From positions 1-10,244 of the forward strand of contig CANMSW010000060.1 of NCBI GenBank assembly GCA_947500275.1: a DNA stretch of 10,244 nt. The letters run 5' to 3'. A program made the translations under genes and the position numbers. Positions 1 to 5,881 of the stretch are shown piece after piece (the stretch's first letter is position 1; each line of letters opens with the position of its first letter). The stretch is from Bacteriovoracaceae bacterium (GTDB taxonomy: Bacteria; Bdellovibrionota; UBA1018). The notes under the pieces were generated by a model, which did not search any database, was not told where the DNA came from, and was given only the letters and a program-made list of their open reading frames with translations.

Positions 1-376
1 ACCAATTCTCGGAAGAGGGCTTAGAAGGGTAAGAGTCCACATTAAGATTACTCTCGAGCGGATCCCAAGTGTTCAGCGGCCAGACCGCCCAATCTCCGTC
101 CGTGAATTTGAGCTCCCGGTAATTCACGACGACCGAATCTTGAATCCCCAGCTCCGAGGGGTGAATTTCACGAGCCACGGGAACCCAAATGGATCCCTGG
201 TATTTCATCACGACCGGCCGACTATTAGACCAAATCTCGGCCGTGAAACTCAAAACGACCAGCAGCGCCAGAACCACCAACCCAAACACCGAGCGCTTCT
301 GTTTCTTAAAAAGCCGCCAACGCCTACGCTGCAGATCATTCTTCAGGATTTTCGATTCAAAGAAACTCATCTTCAT
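1..376 (-). CDS. yejE: YejE-like peptide ABC transporter permease (partial, 3' end off the window)
   Basis: Inner-membrane permease subunit of a peptide importer, the likely partner of the YejB-like permease just upstream. The frame stays open from the start to the left edge, so only about 125 N-terminal residues are visible. They show a basic cytoplasmic N-terminus rich in Arg and Lys, one hydrophobic segment (about residues 24-43, around FGLVVLALLVVLSF), then a periplasmic stretch with a VKY-type strand and the motifs WPL and PSSENW. This is the arrangement of YejE, where PPS-x-x-NW precedes the conserved GTD of the permease core. The chosen ATG (374-376) directly follows the TAA of yejB and has AAGG 8 bases upstream. 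A second in-frame ATG at 368-370 is possible. Coupling to yejB suggests translational linkage. The assignment rests on N-terminal architecture; the permease core and EAA loop lie outside the window. Confidence 0.82.
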   Translation of the reverse strand, partial: MKMSFFESKILKNDLQRRRWRLFKKQKRSVFGLVVLALLVVLSFTAEIWSNSRPVVMKYQGSIWVPVAREIHPSELGIQDSVVVNYRELKFTDGDWAVWPLNTWDPLESNLNVDSYPSKPSSENW

Positions 377-1441
377 TTACCCAGCCTTCGAGCTTCCGGC
401 ACCGAAATCAATTCGGGGATCGACTGCGACATAGATCAGATCGCTGATTAAGTTCCCTACGAGGAACAAGAAGCTCTGAATCGTGATCGAACCCATGATC
501 AGGTTATAATCACGAGACAACACGGCCTTATAACCCAACAGCCCGATCCCATCGAGTTGGAAAATGGTCTCGATTAAAAGCGCTCCCGAGAAAAAGACCG
601 TCACAAACGAACCCAGTCCCGTTGCGACCGGAATCAGCGCATTGCGAAGCGCATGTTTCAAATAAACTTTACGCTCATCGAGCCCCTTGGCGCGCGCCGT
701 TCGCACGTAATCCTTCCGAACTTCCTCTAAAATCGAGTTTTTCATCAATAGAGTGAGCGTCGTAAAGGAACCAATCGAGTAGCAAATCAGCGGGAGAACA
801 AAATGATGAATGCGATCCAGAATCTGCCCAAAAAGAGACAATTGGTCGGCATTATCCGAGGCCACGCCCCCGATCGGAAAGAGATCGAGGAAGCTGCCGC
901 CTGCAAAAAAAACAATCAACAGAATCGCAAGCGCAAAGGGGGGGATCGAGTAGGTCACGAAAAGCACCGTGCTTGCGACCAGATCGAACGCTTGCCCGTC
1001 TTTGAGTGCCATCCGGATCCCCAGTGGGATCGATATCATATAGGCAAGGATCAACGAAGTGATCCCAAACTGCAAAGAGACCGGAAATTTACTCGTAATC
1101 ACGTCCAACACCGGCTCTTCGAAAGTAAAACTATTTCCAAAGTCGAGCGTGGCCAGATTCTTCAGCCAAATTCCGTAACGCACGATGACGGGCTTATCAA
1201 ACCCGTATTGCTTACGGAGCGCCTCCACCACTTCATTGGAGACGCCCGTATCGCCTTTTTGAACCACGTTAGCCGAGGCCCCGGAGGAACCTGAACCCAT
1301 CGCCCCCCCGAACCGCATCGCTTGAAGGCGCTGCTCGATCGGAGAACCTGGCGCGAGGTTCACAATCAGAAAGACAATCAGTGTGATCCCAAACAACGTC
1401 GGGAGCATCAGAAGAAGTCGCTTCAGAATATACTGTCCCAC
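377..1441 (-). CDS. yejB: YejB-like peptide ABC transporter permease
   Basis: Inner-membrane permease of the Opp/Dpp/Yej family that, with YejE and an ATPase, carries peptides into the cytoplasm. At 354 residues it is close to the usual YejB length. The N-terminus (KRLLLMLPTLFGITLIVF, residues 7-24) forms the first membrane segment and ends in APGSP (30-34), typical of this family. A Gly/Ser-rich periplasmic loop (about 44-70) follows, then RKQYGFDKP (76-84). Further hydrophobic segments lie near 119-141, 154-180, 214-233 and in the C-terminal 100 residues. The EAA-type loop that contacts the ATPase is visible as YVRTARAKGL (245-254). The start is GTG, with GAGG 6 bases upstream. The gene begins 24 bases after the binding-protein gene and abuts yejE, so the three are almost certainly one operon. 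The Yej subfamily is preferred over DppB/OppB because of the loop after the first membrane segment and the partner's features. Confidence 0.9.
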   Translation of the reverse strand: MGQYILKRLLLMLPTLFGITLIVFLIVNLAPGSPIEQRLQAMRFGGAMGSGSSGASANVVQKGDTGVSNEVVEALRKQYGFDKPVIVRYGIWLKNLATLDFGNSFTFEEPVLDVITSKFPVSLQFGITSLILAYMISIPLGIRMALKDGQAFDLVASTVLFVTYSIPPFALAILLIVFFAGGSFLDLFPIGGVASDNADQLSLFGQILDRIHHFVLPLICYSIGSFTTLTLLMKNSILEEVRKDYVRTARAKGLDERKVYLKHALRNALIPVATGLGSFVTVFFSGALLIETIFQLDGIGLLGYKAVLSRDYNLIMGSITIQSFLFLVGNLISDLIYVAVDPRIDFGAGSSKAG

Positions 1442-1465
1442 AGATAGCCTCGGTCTCGGTCTAAA

Positions 1466-3151
1466 TCAGTTAGAAACTTGAGATGCGGTCGATGCCGTAT
1501 CGCGAGCCTCTTTGAAGCGCCAGAAGTCGGTTCCTACCCCGTAAGAATAAGTGTCTTTCTCACGGTGAATCCGAGCAGTGTGCCCGTAGTGAGTGAAGCG
1601 ATCATTGAACAAGAACGCATAAGGCAAATCCTGTGCAATTTCACGATACACTTCGCGCATCATGGTCAATCGCTTTTGGGCGTTCATTTCTGTCCGCGCG
1701 CGATCAATTAAGCCATCCACTTTTGGATTCCGGTATCCGATGAAATTCGAACCACTCGGAGTGTCACTCGCCGAATGCCAAATCTGCTTCGGGTCGGGCT
1801 CAACCGAGCCTGTCCAAGCCAACATGACCGCCTCAAACTTCCGCTCATCGAGGAGCTTGGTGAAGCTGTTCCATTCCAACTGCTTCACTTCAATTTCGAT
1901 CCCCACTTTGCGGGCGTCTTCCTTGAAGAGGGTCAGGTACTTTTGGCTATCGGGGTTCGCAAAAAGAATGGCGAACTTGAACGCGGTCTTTTGCCCAGCG
2001 ATCACTTTATCCAGAATACCGTCTTTGTCAGTATCGCTCCAGCCGGCGGCCTTCATTAACTCTGCTGCTTTGGCGGGCTCGAACTTCACGGACTGCTGGG
2101 TTGGGTCCGCAGAGTCATTCTGGCGGTACCAAGGTCCGGTCGCAGGGAGAGAAAGTCCAAACCGGAACTTCTCGATCATCAAGTCACGGTTCACGATATT
2201 GTAGAGTGCCAACCGAACCTTGCGATCTTGAAAAAGAGGGTTTCGCAAATTCCAGCCGATGAAGCTCGTGTTCTTCGGTGCGCGGTTTTCGGCCTGCACT
2301 TTAAACACTTTCTTGCCCCATTCGTTACCCACTGCGCGCTCCACATAGGATTGCGGCGAGAAACCCAAATGGTCCAGATCCCCTTTTTTGAGCATTTCAA
2401 CAGCGATCGCTTCTTCGTTTACAAAGCGAATCGAAACTTTCGGAAACAAGAACAAATCCTTGAAATAGGTCGTGGTCTTGCGGCCCCACCAATCCGCATT
2501 TTGCTCCAGAAGGATCCGCTTGCCTCGCTCGTATTGCGCCAGTTTATAAGGCCCCGTTCCCACGAGTTCTTTTGAAATTTTAGGACCTTTTTCGGGGTCG
2601 CCGTACACGTGTTGTGGAACAACCGTCAGGCCCGCTACGACATCGAAATTCTTGAAATAAGAATCTTTGGCTTTGAACTTGATCGTCTTCGCGTCAACAA
2701 CTTCGGCCTTCTCGATCTGCTCGTAATACGGACGAAGGTGCGCAGTTGGGAACTTCGGATTGAAAATCACATCAAAGCTGAATTTCACATCTTCGACCGT
2801 CATGGGCTTTCCGTCGTGCCACTTCACGCCTTCTCTCAGGACGAAAGTGAATTCACGGCCATCTTTAGACGTCTCCCACTTCTCAGCAAGCATCGGCTCC
2901 CAAGCATAGGTGTCGACGTTTCGAGTCAACAGCGACTCCATCACATAAGATTGCACATCGGATGCGACAGCGTCGGTTGAAGTGATTGGATTCAAGGTCG
3001 AGGGCTCTGCACCGATGTTCACCGCATACGGTGAGGAACCCGTGCTGGAAGCTGAGTCGCCCGTCTTGGACTGAGTGCAGCTCGAGAGTCCAAGAACAAT
3101 CACAAGGGCTGAAAGAACAGCCAATTTTCCACTTAGAGAACGATGAAGCAT
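1466..3151 (-). CDS. yejA: Family 5 peptide-binding lipoprotein (YejA-like)
   Basis: Extracytoplasmic solute-binding protein (SBP_bac_5 family) that delivers oligopeptides to the YejBE permease. It has 561 residues from the ATG at 3149-3151. This start is preferred over an upstream one because GGGGGA sits 5 bases ahead and it gives a clean lipoprotein signal: basic N-terminus, hydrophobic run and lipobox LSSC with Cys25. A Ser/Gly/Thr-rich linker follows, then the typical first strand (YAVNIGAEPSTLNP), the DVKFSFDVI region, GTGPYKL in the middle and a long second lobe. Residue +2 after Cys is Thr; by the E. coli Lol rule this would not act as an inner-membrane retention signal. E. coli YejA is a soluble periplasmic protein of similar size, so lipidation is a difference. 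The family assignment is firm. The symbol rests on neighbours and overall layout, and the true substrate (peptide, muropeptide or other) is unknown. Confidence 0.88.
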   Translation of the reverse strand: MLHRSLSGKLAVLSALVIVLGLSSCTQSKTGDSASSTGSSPYAVNIGAEPSTLNPITSTDAVASDVQSYVMESLLTRNVDTYAWEPMLAEKWETSKDGREFTFVLREGVKWHDGKPMTVEDVKFSFDVIFNPKFPTAHLRPYYEQIEKAEVVDAKTIKFKAKDSYFKNFDVVAGLTVVPQHVYGDPEKGPKISKELVGTGPYKLAQYERGKRILLEQNADWWGRKTTTYFKDLFLFPKVSIRFVNEEAIAVEMLKKGDLDHLGFSPQSYVERAVGNEWGKKVFKVQAENRAPKNTSFIGWNLRNPLFQDRKVRLALYNIVNRDLMIEKFRFGLSLPATGPWYRQNDSADPTQQSVKFEPAKAAELMKAAGWSDTDKDGILDKVIAGQKTAFKFAILFANPDSQKYLTLFKEDARKVGIEIEVKQLEWNSFTKLLDERKFEAVMLAWTGSVEPDPKQIWHSASDTPSGSNFIGYRNPKVDGLIDRARTEMNAQKRLTMMREVYREIAQDLPYAFLFNDRFTHYGHTARIHREKDTYSYGVGTDFWRFKEARDTASTASQVSN

Positions 3152-3204
3152 GAAAATCCCCCGCTTGGGTGAGGTCAAAGTTGAATCGTAAGTCGATCCG
3201 GTCG

Positions 3205-3233
3205 ATTTCACTGGAGTAATGAAAAAAATGCAA
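3205..3233 (-). promoter_or_regulatory. Candidate promoter of the yej operon
   Basis: On the minus strand, TTGCAT (3228-3233) and TGAAAT (3205-3210) are spaced by 17 bases and lie about 55 bases before the yejA ATG. The -35 element matches the sigma-70 consensus at 3 of 6 positions and the -10 at 4 of 6. The A/T-rich spacer (a run of seven T on this strand) is favourable. No operator is evident. This is prediction by eye only. Confidence 0.4.
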
Positions 3234-3253
3234 GCTCGGGTTCGAGGGCGTCA

Positions 3254-3283
3254 TTGACAAAACGGTTCATTCCCGCGAAACAT
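3254..3283 (+). promoter_or_regulatory. Candidate promoter of tRNA-Ser
   Basis: A perfect TTGACA -35 box (3254-3259) is followed after 18 bases by AAACAT (3278-3283), a weak -10. Transcription would begin near 3290, about 15 bases before the mature tRNA 5' end, which is a common distance for single tRNA genes. The consensus -35 and the position support the call; the poor -10 lowers confidence. Confidence 0.5.
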
Positions 3284-3287
3284 GAAA

Positions 3288-3304
3288 GCAATGAAGGTCA
3301 TTGC
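3288..3304. repeat. Perfect 7-bp inverted repeat abutting the tRNA gene
   Basis: GCAATGA (3288-3294) and TCATTGC (3298-3304) are exact reverse complements separated by AGG. The right arm ends at the base before tRNA position 1. If transcribed in full it would form a small hairpin in the 5' leader removed by RNase P; as DNA it could be a protein site. See findings. Confidence 0.75.
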
Positions 3305-3394
3305 GGAGAGGTGGCAGAGTGGCCGAATGCGCCGGTCTTGAAAACCGGAGTGGGGGCAACCCCACCGTGAGTTCGAATCTCACCCTCTCCGCCA
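3305..3394 (+). tRNA. tRNA-Ser (anticodon UGA)
   Basis: Reads UCN serine codons, chiefly UCA. The 90-base cloverleaf is complete. The acceptor stem GGAGAGG (3305-3311) pairs with CCTCTCC (3384-3390), with discriminator G and encoded CCA (3392-3394). A 3-bp D stem (3314-3316 with 3328-3330) is followed by anticodon stem CCGGT/ACCGG around loop CTTGAAA, with anticodon TGA at 3339-3341. The long class II variable arm (TGGGG-GCAA-CCCCA, 3351-3364) is diagnostic of Ser/Leu/Tyr-type tRNAs. The T arm is GTGAG-TTCGAAT-CTCAC (3367-3383). All stems pair fully. It appears to be transcribed alone, with a terminator about 60 bases downstream. Confidence 0.98.
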
Positions 3395-3455
3395 TTTCAT
3401 TCCGATCACTTTGTCGATCGCTCTTGCTGATGGGCCTCGTGAAATTAAAAAAAGT

Positions 3456-3489
3456 CGCTGAAGCCGAAAGGCACAGCGTCTTTTTTTTT
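3456..3489 (+). terminator. Rho-independent terminator after tRNA-Ser
   Basis: Outer stem CGCTG (3456-3460) pairs with CAGCG (3474-3478). An inner stem GCC/GGC closes a GAAA tetraloop (3466-3469). TC and nine T (3481-3489) follow. A run of seven A upstream (about 3447-3453) makes it potentially bidirectional and able to extend the stem. It ends the tRNA transcript and separates it from dadA. Confidence 0.9.
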
Positions 3490-3524
3490 ACACCCCATTC
3501 AGACTTCTCCGTCCTGTCCCACTT

Positions 3525-3619
3525 CCGCCTGAATACTGCCCTCCTGAGGGGATGAAGAACTGCGCCGCTACTGACTGATAATAACCTTGAACTTCTTGCT
3601 CGTTCCTCTTTTCAGGCGG
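3525..3619. repeat. Distant 9-bp inverted repeat upstream of dadA
   Basis: CCGCCTGAA (3525-3533) and TTCAGGCGG (3611-3619) are exact reverse complements 77 bases apart, in the gap between the tRNA terminator and the dadA start. The enclosed segment also holds CCCTC-CT-GAGGG (3539-3550). It could close a structured RNA or be chance; no known riboswitch class was recognised. Confidence 0.5.
3553..3582 (+). promoter_or_regulatory. Weak candidate promoter for dadA
   Basis: GATAAT (3577-3582) matches a sigma-70 -10 box at 5 of 6 positions. The best -35, TGAAGA (3553-3558) at 18 bases, matches only 3 of 6. Transcription from here would leave a leader of about 75 bases before the dadA ATG and would start inside the 3525-3619 inverted repeat, so only its right arm would be transcribed. 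Confidence 0.3.
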
Positions 3620-3665
3620 CCCGTTTCGCACTAGTAAGGGAGTAACTCAAAAATGAGAGGCACCT

Positions 3666-4931
3666 ATGGATACGCAAGCTGACGTAGTCGTCTTAGGCGG
3701 TGGAGTCGTTGGAACAACAGTGGCGCTTGAACTGCAACGCGCAGGGCGCTCGGTCACGCTCGTCGATAAAGGCGAAGTCGGCCAAGCCTGCTCACTCGGG
3801 AACGCAGGCTGGGTGACCCCTTGCTTTGCCATGCCCCTTCCGCAACCGGGCATGTTCCTCAAGTCCATCGGTTGGCTTTTAGACAGTAAAAGCCCCCTTC
3901 ACATTCAGCCCCGCCTCGATCCCACGCTCTTAAGCTGGCTCACGCACTTCCTCTTCGCCATGAACCGCAAGAAAATGCTGAGCTCTATCGAAGTTCTGAC
4001 TGAACTTTCGAAGTACAGCTTAGATTATTACGCCGAGATCGCAGGACGTTCCTCTGGCCTTCAATTTGAGAAAAAAGGCCTCCTCATGGTCAGCGCTACC
4101 GACAAAGGCGTCGCTGGTGCCCGCGCTGAAATGGAGCTCATGCAAGAGCGTGGAATCCCGGGCCGAGCCATGAGCCGGGATGAAGTCCTCGCTTTTGAGC
4201 CCACTTTAAGACCCCTCATCCGAGGAGGCGTCTTCTTCCCGGAAGAAGCCCAAATTGAACCCCTTCCCACTTCGATTGCGATTGCCCAAGAATTCCAGAA
4301 GCTCGGTGGAAAAATTCTTCAGAAGCACGAAGTCTTCGACTTTGAACTTTCAGAAGGCCCTTCACCGAAGATTCAAGCCCTCCGAACCACGCAAGGCCGA
4401 ATAGCCTGCGACCTCTTGGTCCTGGCCACGGGCTCGTGGTCCTTGGAACTGACGAAGAAGCTTCGCACGGGAATCCCCGTTCTCGGTGGCAAAGGCTACT
4501 CGATGACTTTCCAAGGGATCACGAAGAAACCCACTCGCTCGATCATGTTGGTCGACCGCAAAATCGCCATTACGCCGTTTCAGGACCGCCTCCGCGTAGC
4601 CGGAACGTTGGAGCTCGTAAATCAAGACTTCAGCATCTCGGTTGAACGACTCGATGCAGTCCGAAGTGGCGCCCACGAGTATTTGGACTTAGGCGGCGGA
4701 GAAACCTCTTCGCCTACCGATATTTGGCGTGGTCTTCGCCCCTGCACTCCCGACGGAGTGCCGGTGGTCGGCTATTCGAAGAAAATCTCAAATCTCTTCT
4801 ATTGTACCGGCCATCAGTTGCTCGGACTTCAAAGCGCTCCGGGAACCGCACGACTGGCAGCCGATCTCATCACGGGTAAGAGTCCCATTGTGGACCCGAA
4901 ACCCTTCCGAGCAGAACGCTTCAACGGCTAA
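3666..4931 (+). CDS. dadA: FAD-dependent D-amino-acid dehydrogenase-like oxidoreductase
   Basis: Flavoprotein of the DAO family (DadA-like). It probably oxidises a D-amino acid or similar imino-forming substrate to the 2-oxo acid and ammonia, passing electrons to the respiratory chain. At 421 residues it matches the family length. The N-terminal Rossmann fold shows VVVLGGGVVG (7-16) with Asp34 ending the second strand to hold the FAD ribose. CSLGNAGWVTP (42-52) corresponds to the conserved S-x-x-NAG segment of DadA. Near the C-terminus are WRGLRPCTPDG (354-364), TGH (381-383) and GTARLAADL (393-401), the usual second FAD-contact region. ATG at 3666 is preceded by GAGAGG at 5 bases. The gene stands alone between two terminators. 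Related enzymes include D-hydroxyproline and glycine oxidases, so the substrate is open; family membership is secure. Confidence 0.85.
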   Translation: MDTQADVVVLGGGVVGTTVALELQRAGRSVTLVDKGEVGQACSLGNAGWVTPCFAMPLPQPGMFLKSIGWLLDSKSPLHIQPRLDPTLLSWLTHFLFAMNRKKMLSSIEVLTELSKYSLDYYAEIAGRSSGLQFEKKGLLMVSATDKGVAGARAEMELMQERGIPGRAMSRDEVLAFEPTLRPLIRGGVFFPEEAQIEPLPTSIAIAQEFQKLGGKILQKHEVFDFELSEGPSPKIQALRTTQGRIACDLLVLATGSWSLELTKKLRTGIPVLGGKGYSMTFQGITKKPTRSIMLVDRKIAITPFQDRLRVAGTLELVNQDFSISVERLDAVRSGAHEYLDLGGGETSSPTDIWRGLRPCTPDGVPVVGYSKKISNLFYCTGHQLLGLQSAPGTARLAADLITGKSPIVDPKPFRAERFNG

Positions 4932-4942
4932 ATTCGAATTCT

Positions 4943-4992
4943 ACCGAGGGGGCTCCTCCTTCACTGGGGGCCCCTCGGTTCGGAATCTTTTT
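4943..4992 (+). terminator. Rho-independent terminator after dadA
   Basis: CCGAGGGGGCTCC (4944-4956) pairs with GGGGGCCCCTCGG (4966-4978) at 12 of 13 positions (one G-G mismatch, one G-T). The loop is 9 bases. TTCGGAATC and five T (4988-4992) follow. It lies between convergent genes, and the GC-rich stem may also slow transcripts arriving from the minus strand, although that side lacks a clear T run. Confidence 0.8.
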
Positions 4993-5012
4993 GTCACCCG
5001 GTTTCAACGCAA

Positions 5013-5717
5013 TCAAAGAAACTTAGAAAAAGCCCTCAGATACTCGGCTTTTCCGTCCGTCTCTAGAATGTCGCCGTGATTGACAATGACTCGGTCGAAA
5101 TCCAGGTTCGCTATTTTTTGAAACGAGAGTGCGGCTTTCTTCGAGTCTTTCACAAAAAATGAGGTCGCCAAGCGACTCGGGCCAAACCCTTGCCCCACTC
5201 GGTTCCATCGCATCATCCGCCGCTCAAGCCCTTGAAACTGCTCTTCCCGCATATTGAACGCCATATCGCACATGACCAGAGTCCGAGAACCGCGATGCAA
5301 AAAGACGGCCTCGGCAACCAGCCTTAAACCTTGAATCGGGATGCAGACCACCTCGTTTGCCCAGGTCGAGCCTTCCCAATCCTCCTCCAATTTAAAAATG
5401 GGCCGATCTAGACAAGCCTTCATCATTTTCTTCTGGCAACTCTCGGGCGCAAAAAGCTTTGCGCCCGGGAATCGATGCGCGTAGACGGGCGCCTCTGAAT
5501 CGTGAAAAAAATTGGGGACCAAAATTCCTTCCACTGGACCGAAGGACTGAAGCTCAGCCCATTGCTCAGCACGAAGATCGACAGCGCTATGGACCAAAAG
5601 CCCGCCCGTGGCGAGTTTCATCACAGTCATCCGCCGCCTGAAGGCCGTTTCCTGCCAATCAGCCGCGAGAGTCCAAAGCTCGGAACTGTGCTTTACCCAA
5701 GAGTCGGTCTTTTCCAC
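5013..5717 (-). CDS. DUF4336-type protein (metallo-hydrolase-like fold), function unknown
   Basis: The 234-residue protein matches what I recall of DUF4336 proteins, a degenerate relative of the metallo-beta-lactamase fold. Visible landmarks in order are RMTV (29-32), the strand pair ending LLVHS (40-44), FGPVEGILVPNFFH (59-72), FPGAKLFAPE, a central EAVFLHRGSRTLVMCDMAFN segment, and LDFDRVIVNHGD (205-216) near the C-terminus. The classic HxHxDH zinc motif is absent, but His72 and His214-Gly-Asp could be remnants of a metal site. No signal peptide or membrane segment is seen, so it is probably cytoplasmic. The start is GTG with GAGGGAG 5 bases upstream. It is divergent from isocitrate dehydrogenase and convergent with dadA, so it is transcribed alone. 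No reaction can be assigned. Confidence 0.75.
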   Translation of the reverse strand: MEKTDSWVKHSSELWTLAADWQETAFRRRMTVMKLATGGLLVHSAVDLRAEQWAELQSFGPVEGILVPNFFHDSEAPVYAHRFPGAKLFAPESCQKKMMKACLDRPIFKLEEDWEGSTWANEVVCIPIQGLRLVAEAVFLHRGSRTLVMCDMAFNMREEQFQGLERRMMRWNRVGQGFGPSRLATSFFVKDSKKAALSFQKIANLDFDRVIVNHGDILETDGKAEYLRAFSKFL

Positions 5718-5760
5718 TGAATCTCCCTCATTCCAGCCAGTCTACCCGCTGAACACCTCT

Positions 5761-5778
5761 CTCAGAATAAGGTCTGAG
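5761..5778. repeat. Short inverted repeat between divergent genes
   Basis: CTCAGA (5761-5766) and TCTGAG (5773-5778) flank a 6-base centre, 44 bases upstream of the DUF4336 start codon. On the minus strand TATTCT (5765-5770) overlaps it and could be a -10 box, with TTGTGT 18 bases upstream as a poor -35. A repressor site is possible; chance is not excluded. Confidence 0.4.
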
Positions 5779-5841
5779 TTTCCTTCCACACAAGGTCACT
5801 CTTGGCCTTTTCATTATCGACCCTTGCCCCCGAACAGCCTC

Positions 5842-5870
5842 TTGCAATGAGCTTCTTCGCCCGCTAAATC
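5842..5870 (+). promoter_or_regulatory. Candidate promoter of isocitrate dehydrogenase gene
   Basis: TTGCAA (5842-5847) and TAAATC (5865-5870) are spaced by 17 bases. The -10 ends only 11 bases before the ATG, so transcription would start at roughly 5877-5882, giving an mRNA with almost no leader. No Shine-Dalgarno-like purine run precedes the ATG, which agrees with that reading. Confidence 0.45.
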
Positions 5871-5881
5871 CCTACCCTAAT

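Noticed and set aside
803..1294. 163-codon plus-strand frame inside yejB
   Set aside because: It is antisense to a clear membrane permease, and its product is Arg/Lys/Gln/His-rich with no family features.
1662..2204. 180-codon plus-strand frame inside the binding-protein gene
   Set aside because: It is a shadow of a well-supported family 5 binding protein and shows no motif of its own.
3152..3211. N-terminal extension of the binding protein (start at 3211)
   Set aside because: It would bury the lipoprotein signal behind 20 polar residues. The ATG at 3151 has a good ribosome site and yields a standard signal peptide.
3301..3555. 84-codon plus-strand frame starting near the tRNA
   Set aside because: It translates the tRNA and the terminator hairpin, so it is not a plausible gene.
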